Below, in pieces: positions 36,685 to 44,560 of a stretch of 64,000 nt of DNA. The stretch is taken from NCBI RefSeq assembly GCF_900113435.1, contig NZ_FOPG01000004.1, positions 1 to 64,000 of the forward strand, written 5' to 3'. The DNA is from Sulfitobacter dubius (GTDB lineage Bacteria; Pseudomonadota; Alphaproteobacteria; Rhodobacterales; Rhodobacteraceae). The notes beneath the pieces are model-generated. The model was not told where the DNA came from. It saw only the letters and a list, made by a program, of their open reading frames with translations, and made no database searches. The position numbers were made by a program, and so were the translations under genes. The stretch's first letter is position 1. Each line of letters opens with the position of its first letter.

Positions 36685-36696
36685 GCGACTCTTGTT
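36685..36696 (+). repeat. Left terminal inverted repeat of the IS30 element
   Basis: GCGACTCTTGTT at the left end is matched exactly by the reverse complement at the right end (37752-37763). Weaker matches continue inward for a few bases. Confidence 0.75.
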
Positions 36697-36731
36697 AGAA
36701 AACAGTAGTTTATCTAATGAGAGGAATCGGT

Positions 36732-37733
36732 ATGGGAGCCGTTTACGACCAACTCAGTATCACAGAACGACGCAAGATAGAACGCTGGAGACACGCGAAG
36801 GTCCCAGTTGACGAGATGGCACGCGTTCAGAAGCGCTGCAGATCAACGATATTTCGCGAGCTAAAGCGTAACCATTTCTCGGACGAGAGCATGCCGGGAT
36901 GCGATGGCTATTACGGTGCCGCCGCGCACCTGATGCAAGCGGAACGTCGTGCTCGAGAGCGCAAACTGATCAAACATCCTGAGCTGTGTAAACGCGTGAT
37001 CGAGCGCATCAAGAACGGTTGGACACCCGAGCAGATCAGTAACCGCATGATCCACGAGGGTGCTCCTCTTAGGGTCTGCCAAGAAACCATCTATCGCTAC
37101 ATCTATTCCAAGGAAGGTCAGCGCGAAGACCTGTGGTGGTATCTACCGACCCACCGTGTCGCCCGCAGACCACGTCGCACCAGAAGGCGCAGAGAACCTA
37201 AATTCCACCGCGATGTCAGCATTCTGTTCCGACCCGATGATGTCGCTCATCGCCGTCAGTTCGGTCATTGGGAAGCTGATTTGATGCTGTTCAAACAAAA
37301 GCTTGGCCAGTCCAACGTTACCTCATTGGTTGAGCGCGTCAGCCGCTTCACCGTGATCCTGAAAAACCCGAACAAGCGCACCAAGCCGGTCATGGAAAAG
37401 ATCATGAGCGCCATCAAAGATCTCCCCCTCGTCGCCCGCCGGTCCATCACTTTTGACCGCGGAACCGAGTTTGTCAGTTGGCCCCACCTACAAGCCGAGA
37501 TCGGAACCCAAACGTGGTTTTGCGACCCCTCCAGCCCTTGGCAGAAAGGCACAGTCGAGAACACTAACCGACGCCTTCGAAGGTGGCTGCCCCGCAAACG
37601 CGACATCCGGCAATGCACAGATCACGATATGAAGGTGATCTGTGATCGCCTCAACAACACGCCACGAAAGTGTCTTGGATGGAAGACCCCAGCCGAGGTC
37701 TTCCGCGAAAAGATATTGGAGGAAATGCGATGA
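36732..37733 (+). CDS. IS30-family transposase
   Basis: This 333-residue transposase has an N-terminal helix-turn-helix region (ERRKIERWR, then CRSTIFRELKRN), a basic linker near residues 140-160 and an integrase-type catalytic core. The DDE triad is readable as Asp183 (HWEADLM), Asp242 (TFDRGTEF) and Glu276 (TVENTNRR); the 33-residue spacing between the last two is as expected for the family. ATG at 36732 is preferred because GAGAGGA precedes it and the family starts MGAVY; an ATG 15 bases upstream is also in frame. No frameshift or truncation is seen, so it is likely active. Confidence 0.93.
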   Translation: MGAVYDQLSITERRKIERWRHAKVPVDEMARVQKRCRSTIFRELKRNHFSDESMPGCDGYYGAAAHLMQAERRARERKLIKHPELCKRVIERIKNGWTPEQISNRMIHEGAPLRVCQETIYRYIYSKEGQREDLWWYLPTHRVARRPRRTRRRREPKFHRDVSILFRPDDVAHRRQFGHWEADLMLFKQKLGQSNVTSLVERVSRFTVILKNPNKRTKPVMEKIMSAIKDLPLVARRSITFDRGTEFVSWPHLQAEIGTQTWFCDPSSPWQKGTVENTNRRLRRWLPRKRDIRQCTDHDMKVICDRLNNTPRKCLGWKTPAEVFREKILEEMR

Positions 37734-37751
37734 CATCCCTACCCTGATCCC

Positions 37752-37763
37752 AACAAGAGTCGC
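37752..37763 (-). repeat. Right terminal inverted repeat of the IS30 element
   Basis: AACAAGAGTCGC on the plus strand is the exact reverse complement of the left-end repeat and lies 19 bases after the transposase stop. Confidence 0.75.
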
Positions 37764-37883
37764 GGTTCACGTATCGCTCACAGGGGCAGGTGATCGCCTC
37801 TGACGGTAGATTTGACGCGTGGGCCTACCCGCGCTGAGGGTCGATCGGTAATACGTTGGGCTGCCTTTAGCGAGTTTAAACAA

Positions 37884-37913
37884 AGTAACCCCGGCAACAA
37901 CGCCGGAGTTACT
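37884..37913 (-). terminator. Rho-independent terminator of the gamma-glutamyltransferase gene
   Basis: On the minus strand a 12-bp stem (AGTAACTCCGGC / GCCGGGGTTACT, one G-T wobble) with a GTTGTT loop is followed by TTTGTTT. It lies 9 bases beyond the gene's stop. On the plus strand the same hairpin has one mismatch and is followed by TCTTT, so it could also stop transcription leaving the IS element. Confidence 0.85.
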
Positions 37914-37922
37914 TCTTTAAAG

Positions 37923-39647
37923 TTAATGCCCCAAGGTTGCCGCATCTACGCGCCGGGGGTCGGACGCGCCGAACAGATAGCCGCTTTCTTTGTCTACAAG
38001 GATCGACTGGGTAGAGCCCATGACCGACTTTTCGCTGACCTTATGGCCGCGCTGCTCAAGCAACCCCACCGTATCGAGGTTGATCCCCTCTTCGATGCGG
38101 ATCTCATCAGGCAACCACTGGTGGTGGATACGCGGTGCGAAAGAGGCTTCGGCGATGTTCATCCCGTGATCAATGACATTCATGATGACCTGCAACGTGG
38201 TGGTGATGATGCGCGATCCGCCGGGCGAACCCGTGACCATGAAGACCTCTCCGTCCTTCATCACAATTGTAGGTGACATGGAAGAAAGCGGTCGCTTTCC
38301 GCCCTCTACAGCATTGGCATCGCCGCCAATCAACCCATAGGCATTGGGGACACCGGGCTTAGCGGCGAAATCATCCATTTCATTGTTCATAAGAATGCCG
38401 GTGCCATCGGCAACCATACCGGACCCATAGGAAAAGTTGATCGTATAGGTGTTGGAAACGGCGTTGCCATCCTTATCCACGATCGAAAAATGCGTCGTCT
38501 GATCGGACTCGTACGGCGCAAGTTTCCCCGGCTTGATGCTGCTGGATGGGGTTGCCGCGTTCAGGCTGATTTCCCCCCGAATATCCTCGGCATAGGCTTT
38601 TGAAGTAATCTCACTCAAAGGCACATCTACAAAATCACTATCGCCTAGATATTCCGAACGATCCGCATAGGCCCGCTTCATCGCTTCGGCCATAAGGTGG
38701 ATCGTGTCGGCCGTGTTATGGCCGAGGAAAGAGATCGGGTAATCTTCAAGAACGTTGAGGATTTGAATGATATGCGCACCACCCGAACTGGGCGGCGGCA
38801 TAGAAACGATCTCATAACCGCGGTAGGTACCGCGCACCGGATCACGCAGAACCGGCTTATAATTGGCCATATCGTCGACTGTGATCCGGCCACCGGCAGC
38901 TTGCACCGCATCCGCAATTTTTGTTGCCGTTTCTCCTTTGTAAAAGCCGTCTGTCCCTGCGTCAGCAATCTTTTGCAGTGTATTGGCTAAGTCCGCCTGA
39001 ACGAGAGTTTCGCCCGGCTCATAAAAACCGCCGCCCTCTTTAAAGAAGATGCTTTCAGAGGTCGGCCATTTCTTTAACCGATCCTCAAGGCCTTTCAGAC
39101 TGTCAGCAAGGCCGGGCGTGACCGCGATACCGTCGCGAGCAAGTGCAATGGCTGGCTCTAATACTTCGGCAAGCGACATGCTGCCGTAATTCTCCAACGC
39201 CATCTGCATGCCCGCCACCGTTCCCGGCACGCCGACGGCCAGCCCGGTGAACCGCGAAAGCTCGCTGTCGGCATTGCCCTCGGCGTCGAGGTACATATCC
39301 CTCTCAGCTGAAGCAGGCGCCATTTCGCGGTAGTCGATCGCCTTAGTCTCGCCGTTCTCCGCGTCACGGACAATCATGAAACCGCCACCGCCGATATTGC
39401 CCGCGCGCGGCAAGGTTACAGCCAGCGCAAATGCCACGGCGACTCCCGCGTCCACAGCATTGCCGCCAGCTTTGAGAATATCGAGCCCGATCTGGGCCGC
39501 TACGGCTTCTTGGGCCGACACCATCCCGTTCTCGGCATAGACGGGGTGAACACGGTCATTCCCAGAAAAAATCGCTGCTTCTTGGGCATGAAGCGCGGGG
39601 GCAGCCGACATTGTCAGGCATACCGCGCCAGTGATAATCTGTCTCAT
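37923..39647 (-). CDS. ggt: Gamma-glutamyltransferase (glutathione hydrolase)
   Basis: This 574-residue periplasmic enzyme cleaves the gamma-glutamyl bond of glutathione and related compounds and transfers or hydrolyses the glutamyl group. It has a signal peptide (MRQIITGAVCLTMSAAPALHA). The auto-cleavage site is the first threonine of TTHFS, Thr384, giving a small subunit of about 191 residues, almost the same as in E. coli. The oxyanion/substrate block PPPSSGG is also present. The ATG at 39647 has GGGAGGA 8 bases upstream and was chosen over starts 15 and 54 bases earlier. It is a single gene with its own terminator. Confidence 0.95.
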   Translation of the reverse strand: MRQIITGAVCLTMSAAPALHAQEAAIFSGNDRVHPVYAENGMVSAQEAVAAQIGLDILKAGGNAVDAGVAVAFALAVTLPRAGNIGGGGFMIVRDAENGETKAIDYREMAPASAERDMYLDAEGNADSELSRFTGLAVGVPGTVAGMQMALENYGSMSLAEVLEPAIALARDGIAVTPGLADSLKGLEDRLKKWPTSESIFFKEGGGFYEPGETLVQADLANTLQKIADAGTDGFYKGETATKIADAVQAAGGRITVDDMANYKPVLRDPVRGTYRGYEIVSMPPPSSGGAHIIQILNVLEDYPISFLGHNTADTIHLMAEAMKRAYADRSEYLGDSDFVDVPLSEITSKAYAEDIRGEISLNAATPSSSIKPGKLAPYESDQTTHFSIVDKDGNAVSNTYTINFSYGSGMVADGTGILMNNEMDDFAAKPGVPNAYGLIGGDANAVEGGKRPLSSMSPTIVMKDGEVFMVTGSPGGSRIITTTLQVIMNVIDHGMNIAEASFAPRIHHQWLPDEIRIEEGINLDTVGLLEQRGHKVSEKSVMGSTQSILVDKESGYLFGASDPRRVDAATLGH

Positions 39648-39936
39648 CAAAATTCCTCCCATTTGCGTTCGCGTGAGCTGAGGTTGGCTGTTTCCCTTCA
39701 AAAGTGCAACGGGGAGGGCAGACCTGACCTACCCCGCGTGCCGGGACATCAAGGCTAAGCTTTTACGGGTTCGCAGCCAGTTGCCTTTCTGCCGCTCTAT
39801 AAGTACCACTCTATCGGGTGCACACCGTATCCTGCTCACCCTGCCCACCCCCCGTGACATGGAAGTCCTCACAGGTCATGCCCTTCATCTATCACATATC
39901 CAAAGCTTCCAAATTCTCCGCAGAAAGGGGCTTTGA

Positions 39937-40938
39937 ATGAGGACCGCAATTGTCACCGGGTCGTCCGGGTTCATTGGGTATTTTGTTTCTCTGACGCTTC
40001 TCAGATCCGGGTGGCGTGTCATCGGCATCGACAGCCTGTCCGACTACTATGACACCAATCTAAAACTGCAGCGTCAATCGCAGCTTAGCGCGTATGCCGA
40101 GTTCACTGTCGTGAACGAAAAACTGGAAACGCCTCAAGCGCTGATGTCTCTTTTCAAAGAACACCGCCCCGAGGTGGTGATCCATCTGGCTGCGCAGGCA
40201 GGTGTGCGGCACTCCATCGACGTGCCCCGCGCCTATGTGGATGCTAATATTATCGGCACCTTTGAACTGCTCGAAGCTGCGCGCGCATTCCCGCCCGCCC
40301 ATATGTTGCTGGCCTCTAGCTCTTCCATTTTTGGGGCAAACAGCCAAATGCCATACAAGGAAGCGGATAAGGTCGATACGCAGATGTCCTTTTATGCGGC
40401 GACCAAGAAAGCGACCGAAAGCATGGCGCATTCCTATGCCCATCTTTACGATCTGCCGACGACCATGTTCCGTTTCTTTACCGTATACGGGCCATGGGGG
40501 CGCCCTGACATGGCGTATTTCAAGTTTACAAAGGCCATCCTGAACGGAGAGCCGATAGACGTTTACAACCATGGCAAGATGCAGCGCGATTTTACCTATG
40601 TCGACGATCTTGTCCGCGCCATTGTGGCCTTGATCGACGTCACCCCCGACCCCGCCAATCCGGTGGCCAACGACAGCGTTTCGCCTGTCGCCCCGTTTCG
40701 CGTCGTAAACATTGGCAATGCGTCACCCGTGACGTTGATGGACTTCATCGCAGCGATCGAGGCCGCCTGCGGGCTGGAGGCGATCAAGACCTATCACCCG
40801 ATCCAGCCCGGCGATGTCCCCGCTACTTGGGCCGACACGACTTTGCTGCAAAACCTCATCGGTCAGCAACATTCCACCCCCGTCACCGTTGGGTTGCAGA
40901 ATTTCGTAGACTGGTACCGCGACTTCTACAAAGTTTGA
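39937..40938 (+). CDS. NAD-dependent nucleotide-sugar epimerase (UDP-glucuronate 4-epimerase-like)
   Basis: This 333-residue extended SDR enzyme has the NAD motif TGSSGFIG at residues 7-14, the catalytic tyrosine/lysine pair YAATK at residues 153-157 and the DSLSDYYDTNLK block near residue 32 that is characteristic of UDP-glucuronate 4-epimerases. HGKMQRDFTYVDD follows in the C-terminal part. It would make UDP-galacturonate for surface polysaccharide. It stands alone on the plus strand after a 289-bp gap in which nothing was recognised, but near other glycan genes. UDP-glucose epimerase or dehydratase activity cannot be excluded. Confidence 0.87.
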   Translation: MRTAIVTGSSGFIGYFVSLTLLRSGWRVIGIDSLSDYYDTNLKLQRQSQLSAYAEFTVVNEKLETPQALMSLFKEHRPEVVIHLAAQAGVRHSIDVPRAYVDANIIGTFELLEAARAFPPAHMLLASSSSIFGANSQMPYKEADKVDTQMSFYAATKKATESMAHSYAHLYDLPTTMFRFFTVYGPWGRPDMAYFKFTKAILNGEPIDVYNHGKMQRDFTYVDDLVRAIVALIDVTPDPANPVANDSVSPVAPFRVVNIGNASPVTLMDFIAAIEAACGLEAIKTYHPIQPGDVPATWADTTLLQNLIGQQHSTPVTVGLQNFVDWYRDFYKV

Positions 40939-40963
40939 TCTGAACAGCCCCGGCGGTGGCGCA

Positions 40964-41818
40964 TCAATGTATTTTGATGTTGAGCAGAACACACTCAGAA
41001 TACAGCATATCGATCTCGGAAGGATTCAGAAGCCCATGCTGGCAATATCTGGGTGTTGCAAACTCCCTCACATCGTCACATGCGATCCCGCTCTGTGCAA
41101 AGCGACGGTCCAGCGATAGGATCGCCGCCTCGGAAGGCAGGACCGATGCCGCGATGCGTTTTGCGTATTCAGCAAAGAGCGGCTGATCCGAGAGATACAT
41201 GATTTCATGCGTCACGTAATCGTCGTGCTTTTTCTGAGGGTAGATGACCATCGTGCATAGCCCATCGGGCGTCTCTACCGACAAATGCCTAAGCCGCAGC
41301 CCCTGATGATCCCCAATGATCCGTCGGTCCTTTGCGGGCAAACGATCCCCCAATCCCAATGGATCTTCGTGCACTTCAAATCCTGCGCTTTTCGAAGGGT
41401 GCCAGACCAGACGCTCCCGATCCAACTCTGCCAGCCCTGCCTTTTCCAAAACATTGACCGCCGCCTTAGCGCTGGAAAAGTTTGTCACCGTCACGTCCGG
41501 GTCCAAGGTCGCCAGCGCGATCATCTTTTTGCCCACACCTTGCCCGCGATATTCCTTAAGCACGTACCAAGAGGTCATGTCAGCGGTGGTTCTTGGGCCG
41601 TTAGACGTTTGACGTTCGGCATAGACCAACCCCAAAACGCCGATCAACTTGCCATCATCCCGCACCGTTATGGCATAGCGCCCCTCGGGCCCGCACCATC
41701 TTCCGGCCAGCAGCTTGCGCCAGCTATCAATGCCCCATTTTGCGCGCACGAATACGGCGTTCATAAATTGGGCGACCTCTTCCCGCTCGGCGGGGGAAGC
41801 ATAGGCAATATCTAGCAT
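40964..41818 (-). CDS. GNAT-family N-acetyltransferase
   Basis: This 284-residue protein has an N-terminal GNAT domain whose acetyl-CoA loop reads RGQGVGKKM at residues 91-99. The C-terminal half (about 150-284) resembles no domain I recognise. It follows the polysaccharide-deacetylase-like gene by 7 bp on the same strand, so the two are probably cotranscribed. The acyl acceptor may be an amino sugar or another glycan intermediate, inferred only from this pairing. Confidence 0.8.
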   Translation of the reverse strand: MLDIAYASPAEREEVAQFMNAVFVRAKWGIDSWRKLLAGRWCGPEGRYAITVRDDGKLIGVLGLVYAERQTSNGPRTTADMTSWYVLKEYRGQGVGKKMIALATLDPDVTVTNFSSAKAAVNVLEKAGLAELDRERLVWHPSKSAGFEVHEDPLGLGDRLPAKDRRIIGDHQGLRLRHLSVETPDGLCTMVIYPQKKHDDYVTHEIMYLSDQPLFAEYAKRIAASVLPSEAAILSLDRRFAQSGIACDDVREFATPRYCQHGLLNPSEIDMLYSECVLLNIKIH

Positions 41819-41825
41819 TTCGTGC

Positions 41826-42584
41826 TCATTTTATTAGGCAATCCAATGATATCCACTGGGTCTTTGCACCCTGTGTCAGTCGTGACATCAATGCTTCGGT
41901 AAAGCTCCAAGTGTCTTCATCGGTTTGCAGGTGGTGGCTGACAAAGCCGGTCGGCTCATCCCGGTATGCGTCTTCCAATCGACGCTTTCGCAGGTGGCGC
42001 ACACATTGCTCCAACGTCTTCTCCTCCCCCGCAAATTTCGCCCCTTCCTTCCAGCGGATCGGATCAATGTGACCATTAAACCGCTGCAAGCCCGGTACGG
42101 GTTCGGGATGGGGCCGGGCGTCGAAATTGGAAAGTGCTGTGTACCCCCATTGGGGCAAGTATGGTAGAACCTGTTCACCAATGCGGTTCCACGGCGGCAC
42201 GAACACCGGCAATATATTCGGCAGCTTCGCCACTTGCATCCGCCGCCAGCCTTCTCGCAGGTCCGTTTCGATCAGGGTCAAATCGCGCATTACGCCGACT
42301 TCGGACGCGCGAGTGCCTTTGGGCTCGTGGTTCTTATGTGCAAACCCGTGCTGCAAGCTAAATACATGCGGCGACATTGACAGGCGGTCGGCAAGGTCGT
42401 CGGCAATTGCAACAGGGATGACCGCCAGATGCAAAGGCGCATCAAAGCGTTCCGAAAGCGCGATCAACCTATCTAAGTCATTCGTACAGGCTTCGGTGTC
42501 ATCATCACGCCACCAGAAAGTCGGCGTTTCACCCTGCGAGGCCCATTTTTCAAGCTCTTCGTCTAATTCTGCCCAGGTCGCCAC
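41826..42584 (-). CDS. Polysaccharide-deacetylase-like protein (copy 1)
   Basis: This 252-residue NodB/DUF2334-type carbohydrate esterase-like protein has the metal/base motif WWRDDD at residues 24-29, the histidine pair HGFAH at 79-83, and VFVPPWNR farther on. The GTG start at 42584 was chosen because it gives exactly the length and N-terminal layout of the paralogue at 57874-58632 and has GAAAGGGG upstream; the open frame runs 80 codons further but has no similarity there. There is no signal peptide, so it probably acts in the cytoplasm, possibly on a lipid- or nucleotide-linked sugar. It pairs with the GNAT gene. Confidence 0.8.
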   Translation of the reverse strand: MATWAELDEELEKWASQGETPTFWWRDDDTEACTNDLDRLIALSERFDAPLHLAVIPVAIADDLADRLSMSPHVFSLQHGFAHKNHEPKGTRASEVGVMRDLTLIETDLREGWRRMQVAKLPNILPVFVPPWNRIGEQVLPYLPQWGYTALSNFDARPHPEPVPGLQRFNGHIDPIRWKEGAKFAGEEKTLEQCVRHLRKRRLEDAYRDEPTGFVSHHLQTDEDTWSFTEALMSRLTQGAKTQWISLDCLIK

Positions 42585-42790
42585 GTGCGGACCCCTTTCA
42601 GGTGTTATTTGCCTATTAATTGAACCATTTGGGTGCCTGAATGTACACTCACTTTTCCTCGCATGGGCCTGATGGCGCAGCCAATGGCGAATATGTGGCC
42701 CAAGCGGCCTTGCGAGGCTGGACGCCCCCCCGCAAATCGGCTTCACTCCTTTTGCGGACCGCGCTTTTGCGGAAATGGAATGGGATACCG

Positions 42791-44560
42791 ATGACATCTC
42801 TGTTGAAAGTTGACGGGCTGACAATCGGGTTTGGCAATGCTGACCCGGTGGTGCGCGACGTCAGCTTTTCCGTCGCACCCGGTGAAACGCTCGCATTGGT
42901 CGGCGAAAGCGGCTCTGGCAAAACCCTGACTTGCCGAAGCATTCTGCGTATCCTGCCTGACGTCGCAAGAATCCGTAGCGGTCGGATCGTTTTCGCGGGT
43001 GATGACGCGCCCGTTGATATGCTGTCCTTAAGCGAGCCAGCGATGCGCCAAATCAGGGGCAACCGCATCTCGATGATCTTTCAAGAACCGATGCGCTCTC
43101 TCTCGCCCCTGCACCGACTGGGCAACCAAGTGGCCGAAGTGCTGCGCCTACACCGCTCCATGGGCCGCGCAGAGGCAAAGCGGACTGTGCTCGAAAAATT
43201 TGAGCGCGTAGGCTTTGCCGAACCGGAGCGGGTCTGGCGCAGCTATCCCTTTGAGATGTCAGGCGGCATGCGACAACGCGCTATGATTGCCATGGCGATG
43301 GTGGCTAAACCAGATTTGTTGATTGCAGACGAACCCACCACGGCGCTGGATGTGACGACACAGGCACAGGTGCTGGGGCTGATCAAAACGCTGCAATCGG
43401 AAACCGGAATGGCGGTGGTCCTTGTCACGCATGATCTTGGTGTGGTGGCGAATATGGCGCAGCAAGTCGTCGTCATGAACGGGGGCCGCGTCATGGAAAG
43501 CGGCACCGCAGCAGAGGTACTGGGCAGCCCGGAACACGGCTATACACGCAAGCTTTTTGCCGCGGCCACAATGATCCCCGAGGTCGCCGCCCCTGCCCGC
43601 GCGGTCGCCCATGATGATCTGATCATGAACCTGCGCAACGTAAGCAAAACCTTCGCCCTGCGCACCGGAGGATGGCGCAAGCAGACCACAGTGACCGCCT
43701 GCAAAGACGTCAATCTGCAGGTGGTACGAGGCAAGACATTGGCCGTGGTCGGCGAAAGTGGTTCGGGCAAAACGACATGCGCGCGCATGGCCCTTGGGGC
43801 CGAGACGCCCGATCCCGGGGGCGAAGTTTCATTTTACCCTGAACCGGGTGCCTTGCCCATGCCGGTACACGATATGTCCGTATCGCAACGTACCGCCTTT
43901 CAACGCCAAGCGCAGATGGTGTTCCAAGATCCCTATTCCTCGCTGTCGCCAAGAATGCGTATCGGCGCGGCATTGACCGAACCGCTGGAAATTCACGGCA
44001 TCGGGTCGCGTGCTGATCGGCGCGACAAGGCCGCCGAGATGCTGGAGCTCGTCGGCCTTAACCCCGACATGATGACGCGCTATCCGCATGCGTTTTCGGG
44101 CGGGCAGCGACAGCGTCTCTCCATCGCCCGCGCCTTGACGCTGGACCCCAAACTTTTGATCTGTGACGAACCCACGTCCGCATTGGATGTTTCCGTGCAG
44201 GAACAGATCCTGACGCTGCTGGAAGACATCCGTGAACGCGCCGCGTTGAGCTATCTGTTCATCAGCCACGATCTGGCTGTTGTGGCCCGTATCGCTGATG
44301 AGGTCGTGGTGATGCGAGCGGGCGTAATTGTGGAACAGGCCCCCCCCGAAACGCTGTTTTACGACCCGCGCCACCCCTATACCAAGGCGCTCATCGCAGC
44401 CCAACCTGAACCCGATATCTCAAGACCGATTGACCTCGAACTGGTCGCCAAGGGGGCTGGCGCGCCCTCGACGTGGCCAGAGATGTTCCGCATCGAAGGC
44501 GGGATCGCACCGGCATTGCAGGGCGTTGGTGCCGGTCACAAGGTTCGCTGTCATGTCTAG
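42791..44560 (+). CDS. Fused double ABC ATPase, YejF-like (system D)
   Basis: This 589-residue cytoplasmic protein holds two complete DppD/DppF-type ATPase domains. Half one has Walker A GESGSGKT at 38-45, the signature MSGGMRQR and Walker B LLIADEPTTALD. Half two has Walker A GESGSGKT at 321-328, the signature FSGGQRQR and Walker [16 protein letters not shown] 42791 starts the family-like sequence; an in-frame ATG at 42641 would add 50 unlike residues. Fusion of both ATPases is as in E. coli YejF. It overlaps the binding-protein gene by 8 bp and is the first gene of its operon. Confidence 0.92.
   Translation: MTSLLKVDGLTIGFGNADPVVRDVSFSVAPGETLALVGESGSGKTLTCRSILRILPDVARIRSGRIVFAGDDAPVDMLSLSEPAMRQIRGNRISMIFQEPMRSLSPLHRLGNQVAEVLRLHRSMGRAEAKRTVLEKFERVGFAEPERVWRSYPFEMSGGMRQRAMIAMAMVAKPDLLIADEPTTALDVTTQAQVLGLIKTLQSETGMAVVLVTHDLGVVANMAQQVVVMNGGRVMESGTAAEVLGSPEHGYTRKLFAAATMIPEVAAPARAVAHDDLIMNLRNVSKTFALRTGGWRKQTTVTACKDVNLQVVRGKTLAVVGESGSGKTTCARMALGAETPDPGGEVSFYPEPGALPMPVHDMSVSQRTAFQRQAQMVFQDPYSSLSPRMRIGAALTEPLEIHGIGSRADRRDKAAEMLELVGLNPDMMTRYPHAFSGGQRQRLSIARALTLDPKLLICDEPTSALDVSVQEQILTLLEDIRERAALSYLFISHDLAVVARIADEVVVMRAGVIVEQAPPETLFYDPRHPYTKALIAAQPEPDISRPIDLELVAKGAGAPSTWPEMFRIEGGIAPALQGVGAGHKVRCHV

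Larger units (their letters stand above)
36685..37763 (+). mobile_element. IS30-family insertion sequence
   Basis: An element of about 1.08 kb contains one IS30-type transposase. Its ends carry imperfect inverted repeats sharing the exact 12 bases GCGACTCTTGTT read inward (36685-36696 on plus; 37752-37763 on minus). Size and single-gene layout fit the family. No convincing short direct repeat flanks these ends, so the exact boundaries could differ by a few bases. It separates the molybdenum hydroxylase operon from the gamma-glutamyltransferase gene and appears intact. Confidence 0.85.

Noticed and set aside
39648-39936. Search of the 289-bp gap for a small gene, tRNA or riboswitch
   Set aside because: Only a short frame without start context was seen, and no cloverleaf or conserved leader pattern.
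41285-41815. 176-residue plus-strand open frame
   Set aside because: Antisense shadow of the GNAT acetyltransferase gene; composition and lack of motifs argue against coding.
42585-42824. 80-codon upstream extension of polysaccharide-deacetylase-like copy 1
   Set aside because: No similarity to copy 2, which starts at the equivalent of the GTG at 42584; that GTG also has an upstream GAAAGGGG.
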